Below are positions 25,266 through 43,009 of a stretch of 64,000 nt of DNA, in pieces. Numbering within the stretch: position 1 is the first letter of the stretch; each line of letters begins with the position of its first letter. This DNA comes from Daphnia carinata (Eukaryota; Arthropoda; Branchiopoda; Diplostraca; Daphniidae). Position numbers and translations under genes: made by a program. A model generated the notes under the pieces. It was not told the DNA's origin. It ran no database searches and saw only the letters and a list, made by a program, of their open reading frames with translations. The stretch lies in contig NC_081332.1 of assembly GCF_022539665.2 (NCBI RefSeq), positions 5,781,803 through 5,845,802 of the forward strand. The letters are read 5' to 3'.

Positions 25266-26054
25266 ATAAAAAAAAAGCGGTGTTGAGAGCATCTACGCAC
25301 ACAATACGTTTTCGTTGAAAAAAAAAAAAAAAAAAAAATAGGCCTTTCAAAAAAAAAAAAAAATGAAAACATTTTCTTAATTTTAAACAGAAAAAGAAAT
25401 GACACAAAGAGAAACGAAATGTGACGCATTTCAAAAGTTCGTTTTTGTGTGTTAAACGTCATATGCTTGATTGACAGCTGTTCCAGTTTTTCTTCGTTCT
25501 TAAATAATGAATGCGTAATGAATTCAAAACTGTGGCACCGCACGAGCAACAACGCCCTTTTATACATCAAAGCGGCACGACATTCGAAACATTTGCATTT
25601 GGAACGGAATCAATTCACGGCTTCTCTCGGAACGAGAACCGATCCTATTAGATTATAATTACCTTCAAATCTAATCATCTCCTCCTTTGCACTTTTGCTT
25701 TTTCTTTCTCAAAAACGCCGAATGAAAAAATATATATCCAAAAATCAAAATGGCCGTTTCTCTCGTCAATTGCGTAATAAGAAACACGAACCCCACAACT
25801 CGGGGTGAATAACAAATCACCTATCTATCCAACAAAAAAAAAAAAAAAAAAAAAAAAAAACCGAAGATTCCCCTCTCTTCTTCCTTATTTAATGTGTGTA
25901 TAATCCATCCAATTTTTGAACAGGTAACTCAAAATGCACCGACATGTTCTTCCCCCCCCCCCTCCTCAATATTTTCTTTTTTCCATGACGGGCTCCGGCT
26001 CCAAGTCTCCGGCAACGGTTTAATTGTTTGTTAATATGTGAAATAGCCTGTCTA

Positions 26055-26059
<5 letters not shown>

Positions 26060-26088
<29 letters not shown>
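26060..26088. repeat. (TA)14 microsatellite
   Basis: 29 bases of uninterrupted TA, with (AC)n at 26168-26187 just downstream. Confidence 0.95.
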
Positions 26089-26090
<2 letters not shown>

Positions 26091-26744
26091 TGGTCGGGAT
26101 AATACATCGGTGGAATATGAATTAGTATTAGATTTTTTTTTTTTTTTTTTTTCACGAGGAGATAACAACACACACACACACACACACGGTGGGGTTGGTG
26201 GTGGTGAAATCATGCAAGTCAGACGAGATAGACAGCAGGGTGTTTCACGAGTGCTGAAAAACCGAAGGGGACGTGTATAAAACGTTTGCGTCTAATGAAT
26301 CGACCGCTATTCAGACGTGGATTCCGAACGGATAGACGCCAGACGGCTGACATTTCAATGCGGCATAGTATAGAAGAGGGGGAAACGAAAAAAAAAAAAA
26401 AATGGGATGGTAGGGATGTCGACATTGGACGTCAAAAAAAAAAAAAAAAGAAAAAAAAAAGAAAATTAAGTTTATGTAATAAAAACAATTCACAATTGAA
26501 AATCTAACGGGAGGAAATTCAAGGAGGCCGAAAAAAACAACAAACGGAAAACTATGTATATTTTGTGCATAAGGATGGAAGGCGTTAAAGGCAATTAGGT
26601 TCAAGTTTCCTTGCCTTATTGCAATACATACATATACGCGGGGCTCTCAAAACAATAAAAGAGAGAGAGAGAGAGAGAAAGAGAACCGTCAACCATCAGA
26701 AAAGAAAAAGAATGATGGTCTTTTCTTTTTTCTTATTCCTTTTG

Positions 26745-26775
<31 letters not shown>

Positions 26776-28298
26776 CAACTTGTTTCTAGTTTAGTTTTTT
26801 CTGAACAAGCCGCTTGTATTTGCAAGGGAGGGGGAGAGACGAATGAGGCTGCTAGAAGTGGGGGGCAAAAGGTGAAGAGCAAACAACGTTCCAGCAGGTG
26901 ACATGATGGACTCCCCGCTGACCTGTCGCGTACCTTACACACACATACACACACCGGAATTTAACAAGGAAAAAAAAAAAAATATGGTGGAATGAAGAAG
27001 AAGATGAATTGTTTGTGAAAATTCACCCTCCCCCCGTTCTTCCTTCACCCAATTATAAATGGCGAGAGAGAACAAAGTGGGGGCGCACGGCTCTAGGTGT
27101 AGGTACGTGGTGTATACCTTTCGAGTTATTCACATTCCCTCCACTGTCTTATACCCCTGGCGTGTGTGTATAGCTGCAGGGACATCATGCGGTGTGTAAT
27201 GCTGGAATGACCCGTTCGCAAAAACAAAAAAAAAAAAGAGCTGAGAAATATTTTTTTTTGGCTGTCCAGTGTATCTTTCGCAAGAACATTTCAAAGTGTC
27301 ATTCTGCCCCCCCCCCCCATCACTTAAAAATGAACTAAGGTCCCCCCCCCCTACCCATTCTGTGCTCACACACACAGCAATTGTTTTCTCTAATAGACTG
27401 ACCTATCCACTTATATGAACTGGCCGTTTTTATTTTTTATTTTTTTATATATGGACTCAATTTTGAAATGCCGGTGAGGTTCAACATGGGCGAGGGAGGC
27501 TGTTTAAAAGAAAAAGGTCACCCATCTCTTAATGACTTTGGCTAAAAAGTTCCAGCTGACACCGAATGGGCCTATGGAACTGTATCGTTTAATTTAATTT
27601 TCTTTTTTTTTTTTTTTTTTCTATATTGACTCTTCAAAAAAAAAAAAAAAAAAAAAAAAAAAGAAAGAGACACGGGGGTGGGGATGTTCTGGCGGTAAAA
27701 TTGACACTCGGGTCTGAATAAATTTAGATCGTTTGTCCCTACCTTTGATTCTTTGGTCTTAACTCACATTGTCCGCCGCGCGGCTCATTCGTTTTGATCG
27801 ATGGCATTCAAAATTGAAAAGAAACGAATAATAAAAAAAGGGTAGGAAATGGGAGGAAGAAATGAGGATGTGCTTTCAATATTAGAAATACTGTATAAAA
27901 AAAAAAAAAAAAAAAAGAAATAACGAAAACGAACGAAAAAAAAAAACAACAAAACAATTGCGATGATTACACACTGACGGCTTTGCGTACAACATTCAAG
28001 GAAGTCGACTGCCAATGCATTTCGTTTTCGGCCCGATCTATCCCATTCCATACTTAATCCATTGATTGATTTGGAAAAAAAAAACAAAAAACAAAATCTT
28101 ACTTTTACACGATGATGAGATGCGTGAAAATCGAGAGAAGAGAAACGAATATGTGCCTCATTGTATGCAATATCCATCCGCCATCATATCGGGTGGGAGT
28201 CGGTGATGGATTGAGACGCGAGCGCTCGGCGAAAGTGATTGGAATAATATGCCCCTCGCATTTGCTTTTTCCTCCTTCTTCCCAACTATTTTCTCTCT

Positions 28299-28332
<34 letters not shown>

Positions 28333-29991
28333 CCAGACATATATATTCAACATACACACAGACATATCTATACAACAAGCCAAGACAAAAATACAGACGT
28401 TGGGTTTCCCGTCGAGGCGCCCGTCAACCCCCACCAACTCCACTTGGAGCTCTCCTCTCGGGCTATGAATAATTGAATAGGTCGTCATCGGTTATTTTCT
28501 TTTCTTTCTTCTTCTTCTTCTTCTCCTTCTTCTTCTTCTTCAATAGTTTTTATATTCTATATCGAATGTGTATGCGCGCGCCTATATGTACGTGATGGGC
28601 TTGTTAGCCTTTGACACGAGCCCTGGCAAGATAACTCCACGGCTGCCGTATGATGATGAGCGCGAAGAAAACGAACGATGATGAAGATCTGTCAGAGAAG
28701 GGAAAGAACGGTGGGGGCTAAAAGGAAACACGGCCAAAAGGAGAGAGACACACACGTCTATAAGAAAAAGGGAAACAAAAGAATAAAGCAGGGAGCAACA
28801 GCAGCCAACGTAAACGCAGCAAGGGCGCCTTCAGAAAATGCTGATGATTTGTATCTCGAAACCATCCATCATCCATCACAGCCGTATCAGTGTGAGAGAC
28901 ACACAGTTATACTCGGCTGTGTGTGTGTGTGTGTGTATACAACTACACACACACACACACACGGCGTGTACGTATATATGTTTCAGACAATGGAGTGAAA
29001 AAAAAAAAAAGGAAGGGGGGGGGGGAAGAAAACTTGTATTCAAGTGAAAGACAAGACAAAGTGGGCACATGTAGAAAATTTATATATAACAAACTATCAC
29101 AATGGAGCCGCATAGACGAGTGACGTCATTAAGTCCGGATGTTGGGAATTTTAATTTTTTTTTTTTTTTTTTTTTCGAATAGATTTACATAGACGATCAC
29201 GTGATTGGCTCCAGTGAAACTTTAGACATATTTCTTTTTTTTTTTTCGTCCCAAAAAGAAATAATCTTGGACGTCTCGGATTGCGATGGGCCATCATCAT
29301 CAATTACACGCGCACATGTATACAAAGATGTTCACTTCTTTCTTGTTCATGCGTGCCTTCCTACAGTTTAGATAGTTGATGCGTTTCAAATGAATCATTT
29401 CCGTCTCAAATAGTATCTAGTTTGTGTACCACACTACATCATAAACATTGTCGTGTAAACATGTGTTACATAAACGGCCGAATGTGCTGGCTGACCATCC
29501 GTATAACATTCCACTCGTCATCTTCATATTTTCTTTTTTTTTTTTCCTGTTTATTTATTTATTTTCCCCGTCTCTATGTTTTTTATTGAAATCTATTCAA
29601 GCGGACTTGTGTGACTGGAACCGATCAAACGCCCCCCCCCCCTCGTTCGACTCCTATACATATATATACGTATATAAAGTACCATCATCATCTGCAATTT
29701 ATATACGCGCGATGCTGTATATCCTAGACGAGGCCCATTACTTAACTCTACATTTCATCCAGTAGCCTAATATGCCGGTATATAAACATCATCATGTTTT
29801 TTTTTTTTTTTTCTCTCTCTCTCTTCATTTATTACAACAGTTGAAAAGACTACATTTCTTTCTCTCCCCTCTCTTCTTTCTAAAATCTCTTGATGTGTTA
29901 GACGTCCAGTGAACACGAACGGGGGGCCGAATCTAAAGAAAGACGGCAGGTTACGTCGTAAATCTGTTGGATGTTACTGTACATATACATT

Positions 29992-30012
29992 TATATATAT
30001 ATATATATATAT
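29992..30012. repeat. (TA)n microsatellite
   Basis: About ten TA units. Confidence 0.9.
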
Positions 30013-31028
30013 GCCTTCTTTCTTCATCGCTGGCCATATAACAAGAGGAGACGATGACTCTCTTCCATTGAAAATCGTTTGAATCGGACAGTGTGTCCCA
30101 CCGACGAAGGCCGGAATTCGACTTCGCCAAGAGTCCACACTGAGGGAGTGATACGTCCCCCCCCCCCCACCTTCTATAATTGAATAGAAAATAACATTTT
30201 TTTTTTTTTTTCCCGTCGGATATTGTAGGCCTGGGCGTTGAGTCAAAGGAGAAAGGAAGATATGTGGAAAAACCGGAATTGAGGCCGATCAATCCCCCTC
30301 CGTTGTAGCCCAATGGCAGCTGCGTGTAACTGCCATAGAGAACGAGAGAAAGAGAGGGGGGGGGATTAATGACGCTTGGCTTTTGATGTTTCAGTTTTCT
30401 TCTAGCCAATCGACTTTCGCTTATTATTATTACTATTATTATTGTTATTATTTGCTATGATTGTTAGATAGACCGGTGGTGTCAATGGCTGCTAGATATA
30501 CACAGAGAGAGAGAGAGAGAGTCTCCCCAAAAAAGGGTGAGCAAGTGAAAATATCAGAGAAAGAGAGAGTACATCAGTCATGATATATGAATTCGGCTGT
30601 CAGCCGTCGTCCCCCCCCCCCTTCCCAACATCAACTGTTGATACAACTGTTCCATGTACGTTATAGACACTCTTTTTTTTTTTTTTTTTTTTATAAAAAC
30701 GGAGTTCTTCATTTTTCAAAGAGGAATTCATGTGCTCAATGGATCATTCCCTCTCTTTTACTCCCCCCCCCCCCCGTCCGCATTATTGTTGGCTTGTTAC
30801 TTACATGCCATTTCAGCAATTGAGTTCATTTAATATCCGAAGCCCTTTTATTCAATTTTTCGAAATGATGACACTCAAATTTAAAAGGGGGGGAACGGAG
30901 GAGAGAATCAAAATAAAGGATTAAAAATCAAAGCCGTCAGCATTTTCAGCAATGATTGTGTCCGCTTAGAAAGAATACGTTTCAAGTTAAATCCCCGTTT
31001 GTTTTTTTTTTTCATTTAACAGAAAATC

Positions 31029-31060
<32 letters not shown>

Positions 31061-31789
31061 ACAAACAGCTGCGCAGCAATCATTTTGCTATTGGCCCAGC
31101 TGGGGACGCTGCATATAATTCTCTATGCGAAACTCGCTTATTATCGCTATTTTGGAATGCACAGATTTTAAACCCAAAAAAAAATCTATTCTTTAAATAT
31201 TTCCCCAGATTTACACACACATGCACACAAACAAAAATTTTGTTTGCGCGACTTTGGGAGCTCAGGCCGTCTGGACAACTCGCCCGTAGACACACACACA
31301 CACACACACCCGGACGTATACAAGCATTTGACGGCCAAGGGCAGAAGATGAAATGTCCGTGTCAACGGCGGCGGTCGCAGACGGGATCCCAACGTGCTAT
31401 TTATATACACTCACGTAGATATGCGTTTCTCTCTTTTTTTTTTTTTTTTTTTTCCCTTCTTCCTGACTATACAGTTTGGTGTATATATGGTCCAGTCTTC
31501 TAAAGCAAGGTGACGTGTCCCGAACAGTTCACGAAACGGCATTCATCACGGCAGAAAACACGCAGCCATTACGAAAAAAGAAAGGAAAAAAAGAGATATG
31601 CGCGCATTATACGTAACACGAATAACTATCGTTCTAAACAATCCCGGCTCTTTTCAAGAAGTGAAAACATCTTGGCAATCTGAGGATAAGAGTTTTCCCA
31701 TCCTTAATTTTTTTTTTCGTCTCTCTCTCTCTTGACGGTCGTCGAAGAAAATCTATTTCCGAGTAATTCGATCGCAATCGAAAACGAGC

Positions 31790-32260
31790 GCGGAATGCGC
31801 GGCGTCAACGCGTCATGCTGAAGGCGAAACACACATCACACGGGTCCTCTCGCTTGCGCTTCGTCTTGTGCGGGCCCCTGAACGAATGGCTGCCATCCGA
31901 TTGGTCGGTCGGTGTCGACACGCTCCGCGACCATAGACACGTCTAGCCCCGCCCGTTTCGGTCTGCGCTTGACTTGAAATCCAACCTGTATGGGCGGCGC
32001 TTAAAACACACGCGTCCTCTGACGTTGTGTGTGTGTGTGTGTGTGTATGTGTGTTTCTCTTTTGTATGTGGCACGTCTCTCTTTTGTCTGTTGGCTGGCA
32101 TGTGAGCGTGTGTGTGTGTGTAGACGAGCGGCGCGCAACCGAACGCTCGATCTGTTTGCCAGAACGAAGACTCGCCGGGCGCCGGGCAAGTAGTGCGCAC
32201 ATTGGCCTGCGTCTTTTTTTTTTTTTTAATGCGTTAAAAAAAAAAAAAAAAAAAAAAAAC
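31790..32260 (+). promoter_or_regulatory. Candidate promoter region of EMX gene 2
   Basis: A CpG-rich, homopolymer-poor patch 0.5-1 kb upstream of the start codon. It has an inverted CCAAT box (ATTGG, 31900-31904) and an inverted GC box (CCCCGCCC, 31947-31954), the same pair of elements seen upstream of gene 1. No convincing TATA box; the start site is not defined. Confidence 0.35.
32025..32046. repeat. (TG)n microsatellite in the promoter patch of EMX gene 2
   Basis: About 11 TG units, 0.7 kb upstream of the start codon; a second (GT)n lies at 32626-32648 in the leader. Confidence 0.9.
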
Positions 32261-32772
32261 TAGACAGACATTTCACGTTGAATTCTGCCTTTTTCATTTG
32301 TTTGTTGGTGTGTGTGCGTTAGTGCGATTGCATTTCGGTGTTGTTTAGTTGTTTCGATGTGCAACCACAAATTTTGTGACAGTGAAACAATACGTTTGCA
32401 GTTTTTACGTGTGTCTGTGTGCATTCGCATCCAGTGAAAAGTCTGGGGTAGTGGACTAACTGTTGAAAGGATTTATTTAAAACCTCCAACAGAATTCAAG
32501 TAAAAAAAAAAAAAAAAAGGAAAGATCTAGACAGTTTGAAAAGAGATTGTTGTTGTTGTGATTAAACACAGTGTTTTTTTTTCTTGTTATTTATCTTGTA
32601 CCTCCATCCTAAAACATTTGGCAGAGTGTGTGTGTGTGTGTGTGTGTGAGTGTGTGAGTGACCGTGTCCCATTGGAATTTCGTGTAAAAAAAAACAAAAA
32701 CAAAACAAAGAAGAAGCCAATCAAAACGAAAAACAAAAAATCAAAAGAAGGGGGAGCTTTTAATTTCACAGC

Positions 32773-37621
<4,849 letters not shown>

Positions 37622-37730
37622 GAACAAAAATACAAACAAACAAAGGCCCGATCTGAATTAGCGAAGCTGACGCGTGTCATCATCTCTTATCATTTCATTT
37701 CTTTATCATTTGTGTAAGTTTGTTTTGGAT

Positions 37731-37754
37731 TATTATTATTATTATTATTATTAT
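37731..37754. repeat. (TAT)8 microsatellite in the presumed 3' UTR of EMX gene 2
   Basis: 24 bases of TAT units, about 110 bp after the stop codon. Confidence 0.9.
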
Positions 37755-40248
37755 GATTTTGGAATGCAAATTTTCGATTTGCGAGGGGTCTCTTTTTTTT
37801 TTAATTATTAAATATCATTTGTTTTTCTTTGTTTGTTTTTGTGAAAGAATAATCCAATTGGGATTGAATGTAAATGATCATTGCCATTGGTGCGTGTTGC
37901 TTATGTGTCATCGTGTACCCACCTCCTCAACCCCCCCCCCCCACGTTTCCGTGTTCCAACTGTTTGTTTCGATTGCCCATTGCACGACAAAATAGAGAAG
38001 AAACATTTAAATCTGACTGAATTTCTAGAAAACAAAACTGAGAAAATAAGGGAGAAAAAAAAAACATAAATATGAAAAGGACGACCAGTTCCTTAGCTGG
38101 AAATGCTCGTCCCGTTTTTTTTTATTTTAAAATTCTCCCCTCCCCCCCCTTTTTTTTTTCTTATTTCTTGTTGATTTTTGATTTATTATACACACAACAG
38201 TTAACCAAGACACACACACACACAAACACACACACCCGGACACGGAGGGCAAAACGAAGCACACATTACCATACGTCAACGAAAGGGGTCAGAAAGGGCC
38301 AAGAAAATAAGAAGTTGACTTAGTTCAACAAGGCCCAGCTTTAACCTCCACAAGCGCCGTGTGTAGCTTCCAGCTTCATTAAAAGGACGGATGACTATTC
38401 AAGTGGGGCCTTTCTATAGATTAGCATTTACAACAAACGAAGAAATGTACATATGGATATGCATACACAAATAGGAAGAAGCATATACATACAGGCCCAC
38501 CAAAAAAAAAAAAAACCTATTGGCTACGGTTGTTTATGCTCACATGGAACAGAGAGGAGAGAAGAGAAAACATAATTACTTTTTCTTTTTTTTTTTTTTT
38601 TTTTGGATTTTGTAAAATGGTACCTGTTTGGCTAACTGTTTTGTGTGTGTGTGTGTGGAAAGGCACTGCTGTGCCCACGGTAGAAAAACATAAGAAGGAA
38701 CGAATGTGCGATGTAGGCAAAGAATGTTGTTCGTGGACGTTACTCTTTTCGTGTTTGTTGGGGATGCTGCTGTGCATTGTCCTTTAAGAAAAGAGCCTTC
38801 CAAAAAAAACAAAAAAAAAATGCTAATGGGCTTTTTTAACACTCGTGATAATTACTCGCGCGCGCCTATAATAGCCTCAGCAAGTTGATTCACTGTTTTG
38901 ACGCACTCCAAAAACAAAACAAAACAAAAAAGTTCGAGAAAATGGAAAATATTTATTGGATTTTGGGGGCTTTTAAAATTCTTTGAAAATAAGAAAGAAA
39001 AAAAAAAAAAAAGGGGGGAGGCAGGCAACACACGAAGCTGTTCTTTGTGTTTGTTGACACGTGGAACGGGTTATAATATACTTTACGAGCCTCCATCTTG
39101 TTTCTCTTTCTTCAGCGTGTGGTGAGAAAAGAGAATTCTTTTATTGTTATATAGCAGCGCGTGCTCGAGCACAGCCAGACGTTTACTAACACATCCTGGA
39201 ACAAACCCAACGTTTGTTTTTGTTTCTTTTAATTTTTTTCTTCTTTATTTCAATGGCCATTATAGTGTCCCCCCCCCCCCTACTCACATACACACACCAT
39301 CTTATTTAACACAGCCAAAAAAACAAAACAAATGTACAACGACACAACACCTTCCTTTTGCTCGTTCAGAGAAACAAGATTACGATTTAACCTTAGCCGT
39401 CAATAGAACGACAAGCTGACCGATTGCTTTTAGCGATCGGTCACGAACGAAGGGGGGGGGGAGACGCTATCCTCTCACCCCACCCCGCCCGTTTTCACGC
39501 GCATCGTGACGGAGGGACGCGTTCAATTATGGCGATTCATTACGAATTTTGTTCTTCTCTAACCCCCCACCACCTCCTTGACTGGCTTTTCTTCTTTTTT
39601 TTCTCTCTCTCTCTCTCTCTCTCTTTTGGCTTTAGCAATCGCCGTTATCTTGATGCCAGATTGCTCGTAACGGGTAACCTAATCCGCTGTAGACGCACAC
39701 AGACAGCAAGGCAGACATAGCAAAGCCGAACTATATAGCCATCATTGAATCGCTCCATTTTATTTGGAGTTGATTAGCATTCATTAAATTCGACTTTTTC
39801 GTCGAACGAAAAAAGAAGAAGGACGAATGGGGGGGGGGGGGGGATAAAAAATAATAAATGTCGTTTGGCAATAATTTTTGTTTTTTTGTTTTTTTGTTTT
39901 TTGTTTTTTGTTTTTTTCAACGGGTGTACCGGTTTTTGTTGAAATATAACCGAAGACGATAGAAAGCGGTGGATGGCGAATTGCTTCGATCAAGGTTATC
40001 TCGACCAGTTATCATATTATTATAACTATATGGAGGCAGCTAGATAGAAAATGAGTCTCGTTCTTCAACTGTTTTATAGACGTGTATCCATAACAGCCAA
40101 TCAGCACGATTTCCCATCGCTTCGTTGGCAATGGCTCGCGCGTTCCCTTTTCTTTAAATAATAATTTAAAACAAGAAAATGAATTAGATTTTTTTTTTTA
40201 ATAAATAAAAAAAAAAAAAAAAAAAAATGATGGCGCTTGTGTGTGGGA

Positions 40249-40270
40249 TGTGTGTGTGTGTGTGTGTGTG
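40249..40270. repeat. (TG)n microsatellite
   Basis: About 11 TG units. Confidence 0.9.
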
Positions 40271-41499
40271 CAGACTTTGTTGCGTGTATTTATTTATTAT
40301 TTCTCTCCCGTACCCGTTGCAATGTCTTTTTTTGGCTGAACGAATGTGACAGCAAACAACGAACTGATTTCTCGTTCAGCTAATTCCAAAGTATCTCGTT
40401 ATGCATGCCATTGGCGTTCCAGTTTTTTTTTTTTTTCGTGTGTGTCTTTGCCTGTCACACGCACACACTACCGACGAAACGCAGACAATTTTTTTGCCAT
40501 CGAACGTATGACGAACACGAAGAAGAAGAAACAAAACAAAACAAAAAATATGGGAAGAAACATAGACACATTGGATCGTGTTCCAGCAATGATTTGTTTG
40601 TTTTTTTCTTTGAATCGTTTTTTAAATTTTGATATTCACCCATTTTTTTTTCACGCGTATATCAAGTAGTGACGCCAATCGTTTTTGACCCATAAACATG
40701 TCGCAATACGTTGCAATAACAGATCACGTTGCTTGTACATCCATACTGAGATTTAATAACTCGTTTATTGCGTTTGGGATTGCAGTTCTTCCTGGAAAAG
40801 AGATTTGCAATTTTTTCTGTTCGTCCTAGCCAAAATAACGTTCGAGAAAAAACGAAACACCAGATTATTATTCATCAAACGGAAGGCAAAATTGCATCAG
40901 ATCGACCACTTGCTTCTATTTCCAGCGTGAAGGACACACACACACACTTTCGAAACAAAACAAAAAGGAGATGTGCGTAGTCCATCAATACAACAAATAA
41001 ATATCAACGTGTTAACTTCGAAACGAAAAAAAAAAAATGTGTGATTGCACCAGCTGAAACATCTGGTACTTGCGTAACGTCGGTTCATTAAATTCCATCG
41101 AACACGAAACCTGTTCGCTGATTGATCAGGCAGAACGATTGATGGAAGAGAAGGGCTTCGATCATCTACAAGCATTTCATTTGGATAGCATCAACTCATT
41201 AAAAACAAAAATGCCAAGTCCCCTTCGCTTTGTATGGACACACACACCATCGATTCATTTGTTATACACATATTATTTTTAGTCCGATGGATGAAGACGT
41301 ACCTGTCAAGCTGTGATTCGGGGACACGACTGATGACCGGTTCGACTTGCTGTTACCAATCGTGACGCGAGTCGCTCGCAACATGTCCAAAACATTTTCT
41401 GGAACTGTGACTCCGGGTCCCGATTGCCATATGAAAACCCCCTCCAAAAACAAACAAAAACTACATTATGTGAAATGATATGGAATAATAAATTTCAAC

Positions 41500-41640
41500 A
41501 ATAAGGAAAGGCGCAGTCGATGATGAATGCGAAATCCGGGCGACCGTGACGTCACGCAACAGGAAACGTGTCGCTAATGAGTTGAATTAAGGCCACTTGA
41601 TGATAGTCTAATGATCGTATCCGCTTTTCATTCTTTCTTT
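41500..41640. promoter_or_regulatory. CRE-palindrome and TAAT-rich island
   Basis: GTGACGTCAC (41546-41555, a full cAMP-response-type palindrome) followed by GCTAATGAG, GAATTAAGG and TCTAATGATC, in a simple-repeat-free patch 3.9 kb downstream of gene 2. Enhancer role is inference. Confidence 0.25.
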
Positions 41641-41863
41641 TCTCTCTCTTTTTTGTTTTTTTGTTTTTTTTCGTTTGACTCAGTTCCTAACTTAAACGCA
41701 GCTCGTTTGTAACGGCCAGCGCTTCTATCATGTCATTTATTTCTTTTTTTTTTTGGCTTCAATAAAAAAAAAAAAAACTTCCTCTTCTTTTGTTTTGTGT
41801 GTGTCTGTGTGTGTGTATGCTCGTTGAACCCATCATCATCACCATCATACTTCAAGAAAAGAA

Positions 41864-41884
41864 ATATATATATATATATATATA
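41864..41884. repeat. (AT)n microsatellite
   Basis: About ten AT units. Confidence 0.9.
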
Positions 41885-43009
41885 AGCAGGCCGACACTAT
41901 TATATAGCTGATGTGCGTATAGTCTCTTTATATATACAACAGCAAGCGAGAAACAACACACCGCCGTCAGCTACAAATTTAAATAATTGAACCTGTCTGG
42001 CGGCTATACAAAACGACTCGGCTCAGTTTCGTTATTTCCCTCTTCTTGTTGCCCCCTCCTCTTTTTTTTTTTTTCTTAACGTATAAATACATTACTGTGT
42101 GTATAATATTATCAAGCAATTGTGGCCGTGTTTTGCGTCGAATGGAGAAACACAAGAAAAGTCTCATCATCTGTCCGTCTCCTTTTTAGACGGGCATATA
42201 TACACACACATAACACATCCGTGTTCATAGTTTGCTACAACGCGCCGTCTATAGATGCAGCTCTTGCAGAGCGGATGTGTGTCTTTGGGCCCGCCAGCGC
42301 ATGCATCACATCAAGCTGCTCATTATCATATTTATCCGCCAGCGTGTGTGTGCATGTTTTAAAGTGCGCATCATTTCCCCCCTCCATGCTCGCTCAATGA
42401 TGATCAATGACTCTAAACAAGAGTCCCGATGACTCTATCAAAAAAAAAAAAAAATGAATGAAAAAAAAAAAAGAATATTTAAAATGTTTCCTTTTGCTGG
42501 GCTTTTTTTTTTGTTCGACCCTCTTCTTGATGTGGTGGTAGTTGTTGATACTCATTTTCTCATCATCATCATTATCGTATATAATCATCCCATCCGGCCA
42601 TTTTTTGTTTAGTTTTTTTTTTATTTTTGAAACTAAAGGTATATACAAATAATGGTGTTGAATGAAGCAGCCAACTGCTTGTCTTGTGGACACGACCAAG
42701 TTCCGTTACACACACACTCACACACACAGAACTGGTACAGATTGTCAGCGTGTGTGTGTGTATTTGTTGTAGGAAATGCTATCCTCGTTTGTTTCTCACG
42801 TTTTGTACTATAGTTCATTTTTGTTTTTGTTTTTCTCCTTCCTTCTGTATGCGCCCTTTAGCTATCAAATGGTGTGTACAAACCATTTATTATGTGATGC
42901 CCGTCCATTTGACGCAATCCGTGAGTAGATACGCACTGCGGGCAGTCAACAACTCACGGGATGAGTGGAACATCCGGCAGACTGGGCCCGAAGGCGATGC
43001 GAACCTTTA

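Larger units (their letters stand above)
15265..31789. other. Intergenic region between the two EMX genes (16.5 kb)
   Basis: No supported gene. It begins with the presumed 3' UTR of gene 1 (ATTAAA near 15373 is the first weak poly(A)-signal candidate). It contains dense homopolymers, microsatellites, a G-quadruplex-like tract at 16876-16902 and AT-site-rich islands near 17478-17640 and 25125-25265. A palindromic TGACGTCA lies at 29121-29128. Long frames such as 16418-17092 (-) and 19498-20151 (+) are translated simple repeats. Confidence 0.7.
37622..43009. other. Non-coding region downstream of EMX gene 2
   Basis: The presumed 3' UTR starts here; weak ATTAAA signals occur near 37806 and 38377. 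No supported gene. Simple repeats dominate. An island at about 41500-41640 has TGACGTCA and several TAAT cores. The 70-codon frame at 41070-41282 reads moderately like protein but has no other support. Confidence 0.65.

Noticed and set aside
41070-41282. 70-codon frame with mixed composition
   Set aside because: The middle part looks protein-like, but there is no start context, domain or splice evidence.
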